64,000 bases of DNA from positions 167,521 through 231,520 of the forward strand of contig NZ_QQOA01000011.1 of NCBI RefSeq assembly GCF_003443895.1, written 5' to 3'. This DNA is from Paraburkholderia phosphatilytica. GTDB lineage: Bacteria; Pseudomonadota; Gammaproteobacteria; Burkholderiales; Burkholderiaceae. The notes under the pieces were generated by a model. The model searched no databases. It saw only the letters and a list, made by a program, of their open reading frames with translations, and was not told the DNA's origin. Position numbers and translations under genes: made by a program. Positions 49,651-58,260 of this stretch are shown here, in pieces. Position 1 is the stretch's first letter. Every line of letters starts with the position of its first letter.

Positions 49651-50943
49651 ATGAACGATGCCGCAAACACCGTTGTCGCTTCACCCACGCTCACTGGCCG
49701 CACACGCGATGTGATTCGCGACACGCTCGCGGGGAGGCAACGCGGCCCACGCGCGATGGTGGCGCTCGCTGGACCCGCCATCGTCGCGTCGATCGCCTAC
49801 ATGGATCCAGGTAACTTTGCGACCAACATCCAGGCGGGCGCCGGATATGGATATTCATTGCTTTGGGTCGTGATTCTGGCGAACGTGCTCGCGATGTTGT
49901 TCCAGTCTTTGTCCGCGAAACTGGGGCTCGTGACCGGCCGCAATCTCGCGGAGATCTGTCGCGACAGGTTGCCACGTCCTCTTGTGATCGCGATGTGGAT
50001 AGTCAGCGAAATTGCCGCGATGGCGACCGATCTGGCCGAATTCGTCGGCGGCGCGATTGGCATCTCACTCCTGCTGCATCTGGCAACGATTCCCTCGATG
50101 CTTGTGACGGCCGCGCTCACGTACAGCCTCCTGCAATTCGAAAAACGCGGATTTCGCCCGCTCGAACTGATCATCGCCGGACTGGTCGGCGTGATCGGCC
50201 TGTCATACGTGGCAGAACTCGTGCTCGCGCACGTCGCCTGGCTTGAGGTCGCATCAGGTGCGGTCACGCCTCGTTTTCAGGACCAGGGCGCATTGACGAT
50301 CGCAGTCGGCATCGTCGGAGCGACTGTCATGCCGCACGTGCTCTTTCTGCATTCCGGGCTGATGCAAAACCGTGCGGAGATAGGAAGTGAAAAAGACCGT
50401 ATGAAGCTGCTCCGGTTTTCAAACATCGAAATCGTCGCGGCGCTCGGTATCGCGGGCCTGATCAATGTTGCAATGGTCGTCATGGCGTCGGCTGCGTTTC
50501 ATGCTGGCCACGCGGAAATCGCAGCGATCGAGACCGCCTGGCGCACGCTCGCGCCCTTGCTCGGGGCGGCTTCCGCGGGCCTCTTTCTGGTCGCACTGAT
50601 TGCGTCCGGCATTTCGAGTTCGGTGGTCGGCACCATGGCCGGCCAGATGATCATGCAGGGCTTCGTCGGATTTCACGTGCCAGTCTGGGTGCGCCGTCTG
50701 GTCACCATGGTGCCTGCGTTCGTCGTAATCGGATGCGGTATCGACGTCACGCGGGCGCTGGTTTTGAGTCAGGTGCTGCTGAGCATCGCTTTGCCCGTGC
50801 CGATGGTCGCACTCACCTGGTTCACCTCGCGCGAAGCGGTGATGGGGTGCCACCGTAACCGGCGCCTCACTTCGATCCTCGCGACGGTGGGGGTCGTGGC
50901 GATCGTCGCGCTGAACGGACTTCTGGTCATGCAATCGGTCTAG
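49651..50943 (+). CDS. mntH: NRAMP-family Mn2+/H+ symporter
   Basis: A 430-residue, 11-helix divalent-metal importer from ATG 49651. Metal-site motifs are intact: DPGNFATN (Asp52, Asn55) in TM1 and MPHVLFLHS in TM6, with the Met expected for Mn/Fe selectivity lying in VGATVMPHV. Further family landmarks are EIAAMATDLAEFVGGAIG in TM3. It lies 102 bases after the ferritin-like gene, in the same direction, and the two may form a metal-homeostasis unit. No MntR box or riboswitch was recognised in the short gap. Confidence 0.93.
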   Translation: MNDAANTVVASPTLTGRTRDVIRDTLAGRQRGPRAMVALAGPAIVASIAYMDPGNFATNIQAGAGYGYSLLWVVILANVLAMLFQSLSAKLGLVTGRNLAEICRDRLPRPLVIAMWIVSEIAAMATDLAEFVGGAIGISLLLHLATIPSMLVTAALTYSLLQFEKRGFRPLELIIAGLVGVIGLSYVAELVLAHVAWLEVASGAVTPRFQDQGALTIAVGIVGATVMPHVLFLHSGLMQNRAEIGSEKDRMKLLRFSNIEIVAALGIAGLINVAMVVMASAAFHAGHAEIAAIETAWRTLAPLLGAASAGLFLVALIASGISSSVVGTMAGQMIMQGFVGFHVPVWVRRLVTMVPAFVVIGCGIDVTRALVLSQVLLSIALPVPMVALTWFTSREAVMGCHRNRRLTSILATVGVVAIVALNGLLVMQSV

Positions 50944-50988
50944 CGACCGGTCGTTGGACGCGTGTCGTCGACCGGTTTCCGCCGTCAG

Positions 50989-51930
50989 TCAGTCGTGATC
51001 GGACGGCGCTCTCACTGCCTGCAGGATGATCTTGTTGATTGCGGTCCACGCGGGCGTCGAAGGCGTGACTTCATCGAAGTGTCCAGCCGCGGCAACTGTC
51101 ACGGTCGACGCATCCATACCCGCCCTGCGGGCCAGTTCAACGAAGCGCGTCGCGAGCGCAGGCGACGCTATCGCATCGTTCTCGCCGTTCACGAACACGA
51201 CTTTCGCATGGATGGGCAACATCTGCGCCGGCGAAGTGTCGGCATAGACATCGGACCGCGACGCGCTCGACGAGCCCGTCAACACGGCAGGATTCACCCC
51301 GCACGACTGTTCGATCGCATCAGCATCTCCACGCAGATCGGCGAGCGCGCCCAATGCGATGACTTCATTGATTTTCGTGGGGTCGTCCGTATAAAGCGGG
51401 CTGGTTGACGGGATTTCCGGCCTCGCTGCGGCCCAGAGTGCGAGATGGGCGCCAGCGGAGTGTCCGATGGCGATGACGCGATGCATGTCCAGACGCAATC
51501 TGTCCGCCTGCCTGTCGAGTTCGCCGAGACTCGCAGCGATGTCCTGATAGGTACCCGGGTATCCACCACCCGGCTCGTCAATGCCGCGATAACCGACATT
51601 CCAGACGGCGACGCCTTCGCGGGCCAGTACGCCCGCCAGGGCCTGGAATTGGCGCAGGCCCTGATATCGGCTGAGCCAGCACCCGCCATGGATCAGCACG
51701 ACGACCGGGAAGGGGCCATCCCCTCGCGGACGGAAGAATTCGGCCATCTGGGACGCACCCGATCCATATCGGAACGTCTCGGTCGGCGCCGGCCCCCGAA
51801 GCTGCAGGTAGTCTTCGAGGTCAGTCGCGTTGCAACGGATCGTCCCGACCATCACAAGCGCCATGACTATGACGACCCGCGCCGCGCGCTGCACGATAGG
51901 TCGGTAGTTTAAATCCGTACGTCGCGTCAT
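50989..51930 (-). CDS. Alpha/beta hydrolase (BD-FAE/kynurenine-formamidase-like esterase)
   Basis: A 313-residue secreted or anchored hydrolase from ATG 51930 with GAGGAA upstream. A hydrophobic segment, ARVVIVMALVMVGTIRC, precedes the catalytic domain. The oxyanion motif is VVVLIHGGCWLS, the nucleophile elbow GHSAGAHLALW, and the acid and His are near NGENDAIASPA and AAGHFDEVTPS. This is the HGG/GHSAG arrangement of esterases in the BD-FAE group. It is convergent with mntH. Substrate unknown. Confidence 0.88.
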   Translation of the reverse strand: MTRRTDLNYRPIVQRAARVVIVMALVMVGTIRCNATDLEDYLQLRGPAPTETFRYGSGASQMAEFFRPRGDGPFPVVVLIHGGCWLSRYQGLRQFQALAGVLAREGVAVWNVGYRGIDEPGGGYPGTYQDIAASLGELDRQADRLRLDMHRVIAIGHSAGAHLALWAAARPEIPSTSPLYTDDPTKINEVIALGALADLRGDADAIEQSCGVNPAVLTGSSSASRSDVYADTSPAQMLPIHAKVVFVNGENDAIASPALATRFVELARRAGMDASTVTVAAAGHFDEVTPSTPAWTAINKIILQAVRAPSDHD

Positions 51931-52721
51931 TGGCGGTTCCTCTGCGGTATCGCGCTCCTGGTCGTGATTCGAGTGCATCCGTCGTTTCCTGCTTCGACTG
52001 CTGCCGCAGCTCAGGCAATGAATTGAGCCCATCGAGAGAGCAGCATACCCAATTGCAGGAAATCCTCGACCCCCGGCGCCATTGTTGGCAGATGAAGAAA
52101 CGGGAAATCCACTCTAGACGGAGATCGATACGCGGGTTCCGCGAGAGTCCGCTCTCCGTTCATCATTGGACCTCAGACGATGAACGTTAGATGACCGTCT
52201 TGGGTCGAGGGCGGTCCTCCGCGTCAGGGCGCAAGGCCATATGAAGCAGCCATTGGCCTTCCAATCGACAGGTGCTTAAATTGTCCGATCGACGTTGAAA
52301 CCCGCCTGATAGCCTCGGCGAGCAACGCGGCCAATCCGGTCGATCAACGACGACTGGTATCGCACACGCGAGTTGTCCCTACCTCATGTGCGAAATCGAA
52401 ATCATGCCTAGCTCATCGAAGTTCATTTCAATGATTCAGCAAGACCGTCCCTCTGGGTTGATCAGCATAGGTGTCGACATAGCTTCGAGCCGCCTTGACG
52501 TCGAGAGAAGAATGTCTCGCCTGAATTCGTGCCCTGAGAACCGGTTACAGCGGCGCGCATTCATTCAGCCGGTGCATCTCCGGGCCGCGGCAGGGATCGC
52601 GCCTCCAACTTCCGCCGACAACGGCCTCGAATGCATGCGGCTCTGGAATGTAGCGGACTTTGCTGAATTTGCGTCGACGCCGGCAAACGCTGCCTGCAGG
52701 CTCCATGACCTGCCGAGCCTT
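51931..52721. other. 791-base gap without a supportable gene
   Basis: No domain or ribosome site could be defended. A frame from 52386 includes ISIGVDIASSRLDVE, faintly like the start of an IS110 transposase, but nothing further supports it. The sequence CGTTCATC...GATGAACG near 52158-52187 could form a hairpin. Confidence 0.4.
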
Positions 52722-53597
52722 TCAATATACCGATGCCATACCAGGTGGTCGGTGCTTGAAGCGTCGGTGCACCCAGTAATACTGCTCGGGAAACCTAAGG
52801 ACCTGCTCCTCAAGAAACGCATTCATGCGGCGTGCGTCGACCACATCGCTCCCCGATGGGAAGTCCGTGAGCGGCTCGAAAATCGTCAACTTATACCCTT
52901 GATAGTTCGGGAGCACCTCAGTCACGAACGGAACAACCCGCGCGCGCCCCAGTCTCGCGAGGCGCGAAACAGCCGTTAGCGTACAGGCGGGAACGCCGAA
53001 GAAAGGGACAAAAACAGAGTTGTCAACGCCCTGGTCCATGTCCGCCGCGAGCATGACGGGTTTGCCGGAACGCAACAATCCCACGATCTTTTTGGCGCTG
53101 GTCGCGCGCTCGATCATCTCGGCCCCGAATCGGCCGCGTTGCCGTTTGGCCAGCGCGCATAGGGCCGTGCTTGACATCCGTGTGTACAGCGAGGCAACCG
53201 GGAGGCGCGTCGAGTAGAGCATGCAACCGACCTCAATGCCCACGAAGTGAAACCCCATGAAGATGGTGGGCGGGGCAGCGTCGTCGTCGAGATCAATTTT
53301 GCTTTCGATCTGGACGATATCCCGGATCGACTGCGCACTGCCAAACCACTGGATGCCTCGCTCGAGATAGCTGCGAACAACGTGGCGGAAATGATCTCTG
53401 GCGAGCTTCTGATGTTCGCGGCTGGTCTTCTCGGGGAAGCAAAGACGCAAGTTCACCAGGACGATATGCTTGCGGCGACTCGGAACCGCATACAGCGCGG
53501 TGCCGACAACCATCCCGAGCCTTGCGACGAATTTGTAAGGAAGTACGGAAAGCGTGCGTAGCAACACCACGATGAACACAAAACCGAGGTGTTTCAA
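52722..53597 (-). CDS. LpxL/HtrB-type lysophospholipid (lipid A) acyltransferase
   Basis: A 291-residue inner-membrane acyltransferase from ATG 53597. A hydrophobic N-terminal anchor (LGFVFIVVLLRTLSVLPYKF) is followed by RRKHIVLVNLRLCFPEKTSR. The catalytic HX4E motif is FMGFHFVGIEVG. Downstream motifs DMDQGVDNSVFVPFFGVPA and PEQYYWVHRRFKHRP are standard for LpxL. It adds an acyl chain to lipid A or a related lipid. It stands alone; a housekeeping copy probably exists elsewhere, so this may be an accessory paralogue such as one for ornithine-lipid or LPS variation. Confidence 0.9.
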   Translation of the reverse strand: MKHLGFVFIVVLLRTLSVLPYKFVARLGMVVGTALYAVPSRRKHIVLVNLRLCFPEKTSREHQKLARDHFRHVVRSYLERGIQWFGSAQSIRDIVQIESKIDLDDDAAPPTIFMGFHFVGIEVGCMLYSTRLPVASLYTRMSSTALCALAKRQRGRFGAEMIERATSAKKIVGLLRSGKPVMLAADMDQGVDNSVFVPFFGVPACTLTAVSRLARLGRARVVPFVTEVLPNYQGYKLTIFEPLTDFPSGSDVVDARRMNAFLEEQVLRFPEQYYWVHRRFKHRPPGMASVY

Positions 53598-54190
53598 AGA
53601 CTGTCCCCTCTGGATGGTAATGTTTGGAAAGCGCCGCCGAACGCCATGCGGGCGAACTTTCCGTTCGTCGCCGCGTCATGGAAATGTTTTTCGCTCAAGA
53701 TACGGACTACGGACTGCATAGCCCAGGTTGCGATCATTGGATTGCAAGGACGACTTGCGAGTTAGGCAGTGTAGCAGACGGCTCAGGTGTGACCCACTTC
53801 GACGATTCTGGTCGTGAACCGTCGAAACCAGCGACGACGACTCGGTTCCCAAACTCAAAGCGAGTTCCTGCTGGTAACGGTTGTGCGAACGGCACTTCCA
53901 CGCCGATACCGGAGGTTCGCAGGCAGCGGTGACGTGCTTGCCGTATTCGAGCCGACCGAACGCCACAACGAGGCCACCAACTTCCTCGCAAAAGCTTTGG
54001 GCAAAATCGTCACTAGCCGGGATATCTCGCATGTCGCCCCCGAAATCGATATCGCATTTTCGGCGACCCGCTTGATTTGGTTCCAGCGATGTTGGACCGC
54101 TGTGGGCACCGTGGCACACTACTCGTTGCGATCAACACGCTGTAGGAATCTATGCTGGGTGAGACAGTTCTTGAAGAGCTGTTGCGCGGA
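53598..54190. other. 593-base gap; possibly degraded coding DNA
   Basis: Three minus-strand frames overlap between 53680 and 54120, with coding-like pieces (AGTRFEFGNRVVVAGFDGS) broken by stops. No family could be assigned. It may be a decayed gene upstream of the acyltransferase. Confidence 0.35.
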
Positions 54191-54568
54191 TCAAATCTTG
54201 ATTAGGAGGTCCGTGTACTTCGCTACGTTGTCATCGTCGGACAATAACCGAAGCGGTTCAGTAATAGCCTGTGCAACCAGAATGCGATCAAACGGATCGC
54301 GGTGAATATCAGGCAGATCGCGAACTGCCGCAGCGTGGACCGCTGTTACCGGCAGTTCGCGAAAGCCCGCTTCTTCCATGCGCGCCACTAGCTCGTTCAC
54401 GTCAGCGTCAAGCTTCCCGAGTCCCGACTTGATTGAAATTTCCCAAATGCTCGCAGCACTGACAAATACGGCATCAGCACTCAACATGGTCGCCTCGGCG
54501 TGTTTCGGAAGCTTTCTGTCGCCGCCCATTGCCCACAAAAAAACATGTGTGTCGATCAACAGGCGCAT
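54191..54568 (-). CDS. vapC: PIN-domain toxin of a Phd/VapC pair
   Basis: A 125-residue PIN-domain protein starting MRLLIDTHVFLWAMGG. Active-site residues are Asp6 (LLIDTHVFLWA), Glu in ASIWEISIKSGLGKL, and Asp in HRDPFDRILVAQA with the SDDDNVAKY acidic cluster. This variant (DTHxFLW start, WEIxIKxxxGKL centre, DPFDRILxAQA) is the group commonly paired with Phd-type antitoxins. The start shares one base with the antitoxin stop. Expected to be an RNase toxin. Confidence 0.92.
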   Translation of the reverse strand: MRLLIDTHVFLWAMGGDRKLPKHAEATMLSADAVFVSAASIWEISIKSGLGKLDADVNELVARMEEAGFRELPVTAVHAAAVRDLPDIHRDPFDRILVAQAITEPLRLLSDDDNVAKYTDLLIKI

Positions 54569-54801
54569 TACCGACCCTCAAACGTTGCCAAGACATCTTC
54601 CGGCAAAGGCGCATCGAAATCCTCAGTGATCCTGATCTTCCCCTTCATCAAGCCGAAGCGAAGCTTGGGCTTTTGATCGACGGGAACAAGACGCACCAAC
54701 GGGGTTCCAGCCTTCGCAATAACGACCTCTTCGCCCCCGACAGCCGCTTCGATAAGACGCGAGAGTTGCGACTTGGCTTCGTGAATATTTACAGTCTGCA
54801 T
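54568..54801 (-). CDS. Phd/YefM-type antitoxin
   Basis: A 77-residue antitoxin. MQTVNIHEAKSQLSRLIEAA is the canonical Phd start, followed by GEEVVIAKAGTPLVRLVPV. The C-terminal tail (KIRITEDFDAPLPEDVLATF) is the toxin-neutralising segment typical of partners of PIN toxins. First gene of the pair, with TAATG overlap to the toxin and an operator-like repeat upstream. Confidence 0.93.
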   Translation of the reverse strand: MQTVNIHEAKSQLSRLIEAAVGGEEVVIAKAGTPLVRLVPVDQKPKLRFGLMKGKIRITEDFDAPLPEDVLATFEGR

Positions 54802-54827
54802 AATGCCTCCATCCGATTTGGCTTAGT

Positions 54828-54840
54828 TTAGCCTAGCTAA
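54828..54840. promoter_or_regulatory. Operator-like inverted repeat upstream of the Phd/VapC pair
   Basis: TTAGC-CTA-GCTAA is a perfect repeat 27 bases upstream of the antitoxin start, with another TTAG four bases away. It fits an autoregulatory operator; short arms keep confidence moderate. Confidence 0.5.
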
Positions 54841-54858
54841 CTCGGAGATGCAATCGTC

Positions 54859-54984
54859 CTAATACACTGCATTGCAGAAAACAAGCCAGTCGACGATTTC
54901 GTCCATCGCAGCACGCCGCATCGCGAAGTGCCGACCGTGCAGTCGTGCGACCTTCAGCGAACTCCACAGGCTTTCGGTGGGCGC
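54859..54984 (-). pseudogene. IS3-family transposase C-terminal fragment
   Basis: Read on the minus strand, this encodes APTESLWSSLKVARLHGRHF and RAAMDEIVDWLVFC, ending in TAG. It is the C-terminal part of an IS3-family OrfB integrase-type transposase, just after the DDE glutamate region. The remainder of the element is absent on both sides, so it is a small relic. Confidence 0.8.
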
Positions 54985-55008
54985 ATCCCTGGGCCGGCCC
55001 GCGCCTGG

Positions 55009-56823
55009 TTAATACCGCAGCAATGACCAAAGCAGAACTACCGCCAATACCCCGGCGACCAGCTGCCAGAACAGCACCGGATTGCGCTCGAGCAAAGGCC
55101 GGAATCGAGATGGCGCCACGGTCTCGTTGACGTTCGGGAAGCGCTCGATGTCGGCGCAAACCTCAAGCACATCCTGATACCGGCGCTCCGGATCGGGCTG
55201 CAGGGCCTTCTCCAGCACCGCGTCGAGCCATCGCGGTGCGTCGGGCCGGTATCGATAGAGTGGCACCCGGCCGTTGAAGCCGTAGGGGAGTTTGCCGCCA
55301 CTGAACAGCCGATACAGCGTCACGCCATACGCGAACACCTCGGAGCGGCTGTCACCCTTCGAGCCTTCCATCAGCTCGGGCGCCATGTAAGCTGGCGAAC
55401 CCGGGGTTGCTTCTGGGTCTGGAGCGTCGAAGCCTGGCATATGGCCAAAACCAAGATCGAGCAGGCGTGTGCTGTCGTCCGCAAGGACCAGCACGTTCTC
55501 GGGCTTGATGTCCCGGTGAAAGACGTTACGGCGATTGAGTGCGTCGATCGAGAGGCCGAGATGTCGCGCGATAGCCAGCGCACGCGGCAGTGAGATCGCC
55601 TGCGGCTGCTCCAGCAGTTTTTCGAGCGTAACGCCGGCGCCGAGCGGGATCACAACGTAAAGTCGGGTCTGGCGCCCGGCATCGACCGGCATCGGCGCAA
55701 GCACGCTTCCTTCGGCGATCCTGCCGGCCAGCCAGCGCTCACGGACGATCGACTGACGCACGTTCTCATCCTCTGCCACACGCGGCTTCGGAAACTTCAG
55801 GGCGAGTGGTACCTGCGGATTCGCCAGATCGTAGCCCGCGAAAATACGGGAGTAGGGGCCGTCGCTCAGCAGACCGGTCAGGCAGAATCCGTCGATGACG
55901 TTGCCCACGTCGGGCACAGCCGCAATTGGCAACGCACCGACTACCCGCTCCAGGTAGTCGAGATCGAGCGGAGGCAACGCGCCCACATCAAGCACGGCAC
56001 CAGTCACGTCGTCCTGCGAGTTGCGCGCGATGGCCAGCGCATTCAGGCGACGCGCGGTATCGAGCGCGCTTCTGCGCATTGCCAGCACCGCCTGCAACTC
56101 GCGTGTCGGCACGCGCCGGTAGAGACCATCGGAACAGATGAGCAGGCGATCCCCTTCTAGCAGTTCGAAGATTTCCATGCGGGTCAGCAGTGTTGGATGC
56201 AGGCCGACCGCCTGCACGACATAGGCACCGAAGGCGACTGGCTCGACGTCGTCATCGCCAAGCTGGGTCAGGATGCCGTCGCGCAGCAGATAGAGGCGGA
56301 CGTCGCCAGCCGCCACCATATACCCGGTGGCGCGGCGCACGATCAGCGCCGCAAATGAAGCGGCCATCTGCTTCAGTGCAGGATCGACGCGCCCCATGTG
56401 GTGCAGCCAGCGGTTCGTCGACTCGAGCGCGCGGGCCGCTGCCAGTTTGATCGGGAGGGTGTCGGGAAGACCGTAGTACGCATCGATGAAGGTCCGCACC
56501 GAAAGCTCGGCCGCAATACGGCCGCCCTGGCTGCCGCTTACCCCGTCTGCCAGGGCAATCACGCTGCCGCGCGCGGCGCGCTCAGCGAGATTGCCGGGCA
56601 TTACGCCGACATAGTCTTCGTTGACGCGGGACCGCCCCCGTATGGAGGCAGGCATCGAGACACAGCCGATCGAAAGGGCGGCGCATTCGCCGCGCTCAGG
56701 CTGCAGGTGCAGATCGATCTCCTGAGCGGCCGCTCCGCCCGGCTTGCTCCCGCTTTCAGCGTCGACTGTCTCGGCCTTCGCGGCTGGTTCGGACAGTGTT
56801 TCGCGGAAGGCGGGAGTGCGCAT
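55009..56823 (-). CDS. Fused PP2C phosphatase and Ser/Thr protein kinase, tail-anchored
   Basis: A 604-residue bifunctional signalling protein. Residues 50-280 form a PP2C domain: SRVNEDYVGV (Asp70), IALADGVSGSQGG (Asp93, Gly94) and NSQDDVTGAVLDV. Residues 310-560 form a kinase: LALKFPKPRV, catalytic NVFHRDIKPENVLV (Asp438), DLGFG in place of DFG, and GSPAYMAPELMEG. The C-terminus (FWQLVAGVLAVVLLWSLL) is a single membrane anchor. It could both add and remove phosphate on a shared substrate. The ATG directly abuts the stop of the upstream APC permease gene, so the permease is a prime candidate partner. Confidence 0.93.
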   Translation of the reverse strand: MRTPAFRETLSEPAAKAETVDAESGSKPGGAAAQEIDLHLQPERGECAALSIGCVSMPASIRGRSRVNEDYVGVMPGNLAERAARGSVIALADGVSGSQGGRIAAELSVRTFIDAYYGLPDTLPIKLAAARALESTNRWLHHMGRVDPALKQMAASFAALIVRRATGYMVAAGDVRLYLLRDGILTQLGDDDVEPVAFGAYVVQAVGLHPTLLTRMEIFELLEGDRLLICSDGLYRRVPTRELQAVLAMRRSALDTARRLNALAIARNSQDDVTGAVLDVGALPPLDLDYLERVVGALPIAAVPDVGNVIDGFCLTGLLSDGPYSRIFAGYDLANPQVPLALKFPKPRVAEDENVRQSIVRERWLAGRIAEGSVLAPMPVDAGRQTRLYVVIPLGAGVTLEKLLEQPQAISLPRALAIARHLGLSIDALNRRNVFHRDIKPENVLVLADDSTRLLDLGFGHMPGFDAPDPEATPGSPAYMAPELMEGSKGDSRSEVFAYGVTLYRLFSGGKLPYGFNGRVPLYRYRPDAPRWLDAVLEKALQPDPERRYQDVLEVCADIERFPNVNETVAPSRFRPLLERNPVLFWQLVAGVLAVVLLWSLLRY

Positions 56824-58260
56824 TTACTTTTTGCCGTGTGTCATGACTTCGCTGGTCTCCAGATCATGCTCGATCTTCGCGAGCACCTGAGGCGAGCGCT
56901 TCCTGAGCATCATCAGCCACGCGATACCGACCAGCATATACACGACGAAGAGATACGGCAGGATGTTGTACGGGAAGTCGGGAACCGGGTACACGCTGCC
57001 GATCACCGCACCGACCATGGCGAGCGCTCCGAGCACGCCCCATACGACGGCGGACGTCGCGGGCTGACCCTGCTTCTTCAAATAGATTGGCGCCGACACC
57101 GCGACCAGGAAGTACGTCACCAGAAATCCGAAGGTTGCGAACGTGCTGGTGTAGCCGAAGGTATTGAGCGGACCCGTGCCGAGCATTGCAATGCAGACCG
57201 CCAGCGTCACGAGTGCCGAGAACGCAACCGCGATATAGGGCGTGCGGTGGGTGCGGTGAACCATGCCCATCGAACGATGCACGAACTGGTAGCGGCCCAT
57301 CGAATAGAGCAGGCGGCTCGACGAGTTGATGCAGGCGAGCACGCACGAGAATGCGCTGACCGAAGCGATCAGATAGAACACCGGGCCGAGCGGCGAAGCG
57401 CCGACGCTCGCGAGCAACGTGTTGAGGACGGCCGAGTCGCCTCCCAGTTTTGCCGTGTCGTCATGGTAAGCGATAGTCATCGAATAGGCGACGAACATGA
57501 AAAACAGTCCTGACAGGATTACGCTCCATACCACCGCGCGCGGAATCACGCGCAGCGGGTCGCGGGTTTCCTGACCAAGCGAGGCCGCGCTTTCGAAACC
57601 GACGTACGAGAAGATACCGAGCACCATGCCCTGTGCCATGCCCTTGCCTGTCACGCCCTGCAGGCGCAACTGGGCGTGATCGACAATGTGGTCCGGATGC
57701 ATGGCGAGCACATAGAGCAGCACTCCCGCCACGATCACCACCGATGCTGCTTCGATCGCCAGCGAGAGGCGGGAGGAAAGCTTCACGTCGCGTGCCGAAA
57801 AAAACCACGCCAGGCCGACAAAGATCACATAGGTCGCCCATGACGGGATGCTGATGTTCCAGGCTGAAAACGCGTTCTGCACGAATACCACCCCGGCGGC
57901 GCCGACACCCATCGCGGTGCCGATGTAGGCGGCGATCAAACCCCAGCCGGCTATGCCACCCGCCATTGGGCCGAGTGCGCGGGAGATGTAGACGAAAAAC
58001 GAGCCCGCGGATGCGATCCGGCTGGAGAGAGCGATGATGCTCATGCTCACCAGCAGCAGCCCGATTGTAGAAAGCCCGTAGATGAGCCAGGTGCCCGCGC
58101 CGGCCAGCGCGGCGATCGCGGTGACGTTGATGGATGGCGTAAAGGTCGGAGAAAGATTCGCGATCGATTGACCAATCACTTCGGCGAATCCGAGACTGCC
58201 GGAGCGCAAGTCACTTGACGATACCGCTTCCGCGTGCGTTCCGGTTTGTCGCATATTCAT
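56824..58260 (-). CDS. APC-superfamily amino acid/amine permease
   Basis: A 478-residue, roughly 12-helix transporter from ATG 58260. The first helix region, SIANLSPTFTPSINVTAIAA, and the conserved GFESAASLGQETRDPLRVIP (TM6-7) place it in the APC superfamily. The N-terminus (MNMRQTGTHAEAVSSSDLRS) and the C-terminal tail (VLAKIEHDLETSEVMTHGKK) are hydrophilic and Ser/Thr-containing, possible phosphorylation sites. The downstream kinase-phosphatase gene starts with no gap. Substrate could be an amino acid or polyamine. Confidence 0.9.
   Translation of the reverse strand: MNMRQTGTHAEAVSSSDLRSGSLGFAEVIGQSIANLSPTFTPSINVTAIAALAGAGTWLIYGLSTIGLLLVSMSIIALSSRIASAGSFFVYISRALGPMAGGIAGWGLIAAYIGTAMGVGAAGVVFVQNAFSAWNISIPSWATYVIFVGLAWFFSARDVKLSSRLSLAIEAASVVIVAGVLLYVLAMHPDHIVDHAQLRLQGVTGKGMAQGMVLGIFSYVGFESAASLGQETRDPLRVIPRAVVWSVILSGLFFMFVAYSMTIAYHDDTAKLGGDSAVLNTLLASVGASPLGPVFYLIASVSAFSCVLACINSSSRLLYSMGRYQFVHRSMGMVHRTHRTPYIAVAFSALVTLAVCIAMLGTGPLNTFGYTSTFATFGFLVTYFLVAVSAPIYLKKQGQPATSAVVWGVLGALAMVGAVIGSVYPVPDFPYNILPYLFVVYMLVGIAWLMMLRKRSPQVLAKIEHDLETSEVMTHGKK

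Noticed and set aside
52386..52979. Possible IS110-type transposase start (ISIGVDIASSRLDVE)
   Set aside because: Only one short stretch resembles the family, no further DEDD motif follows, and the frame runs into the antisense of the acyltransferase gene.
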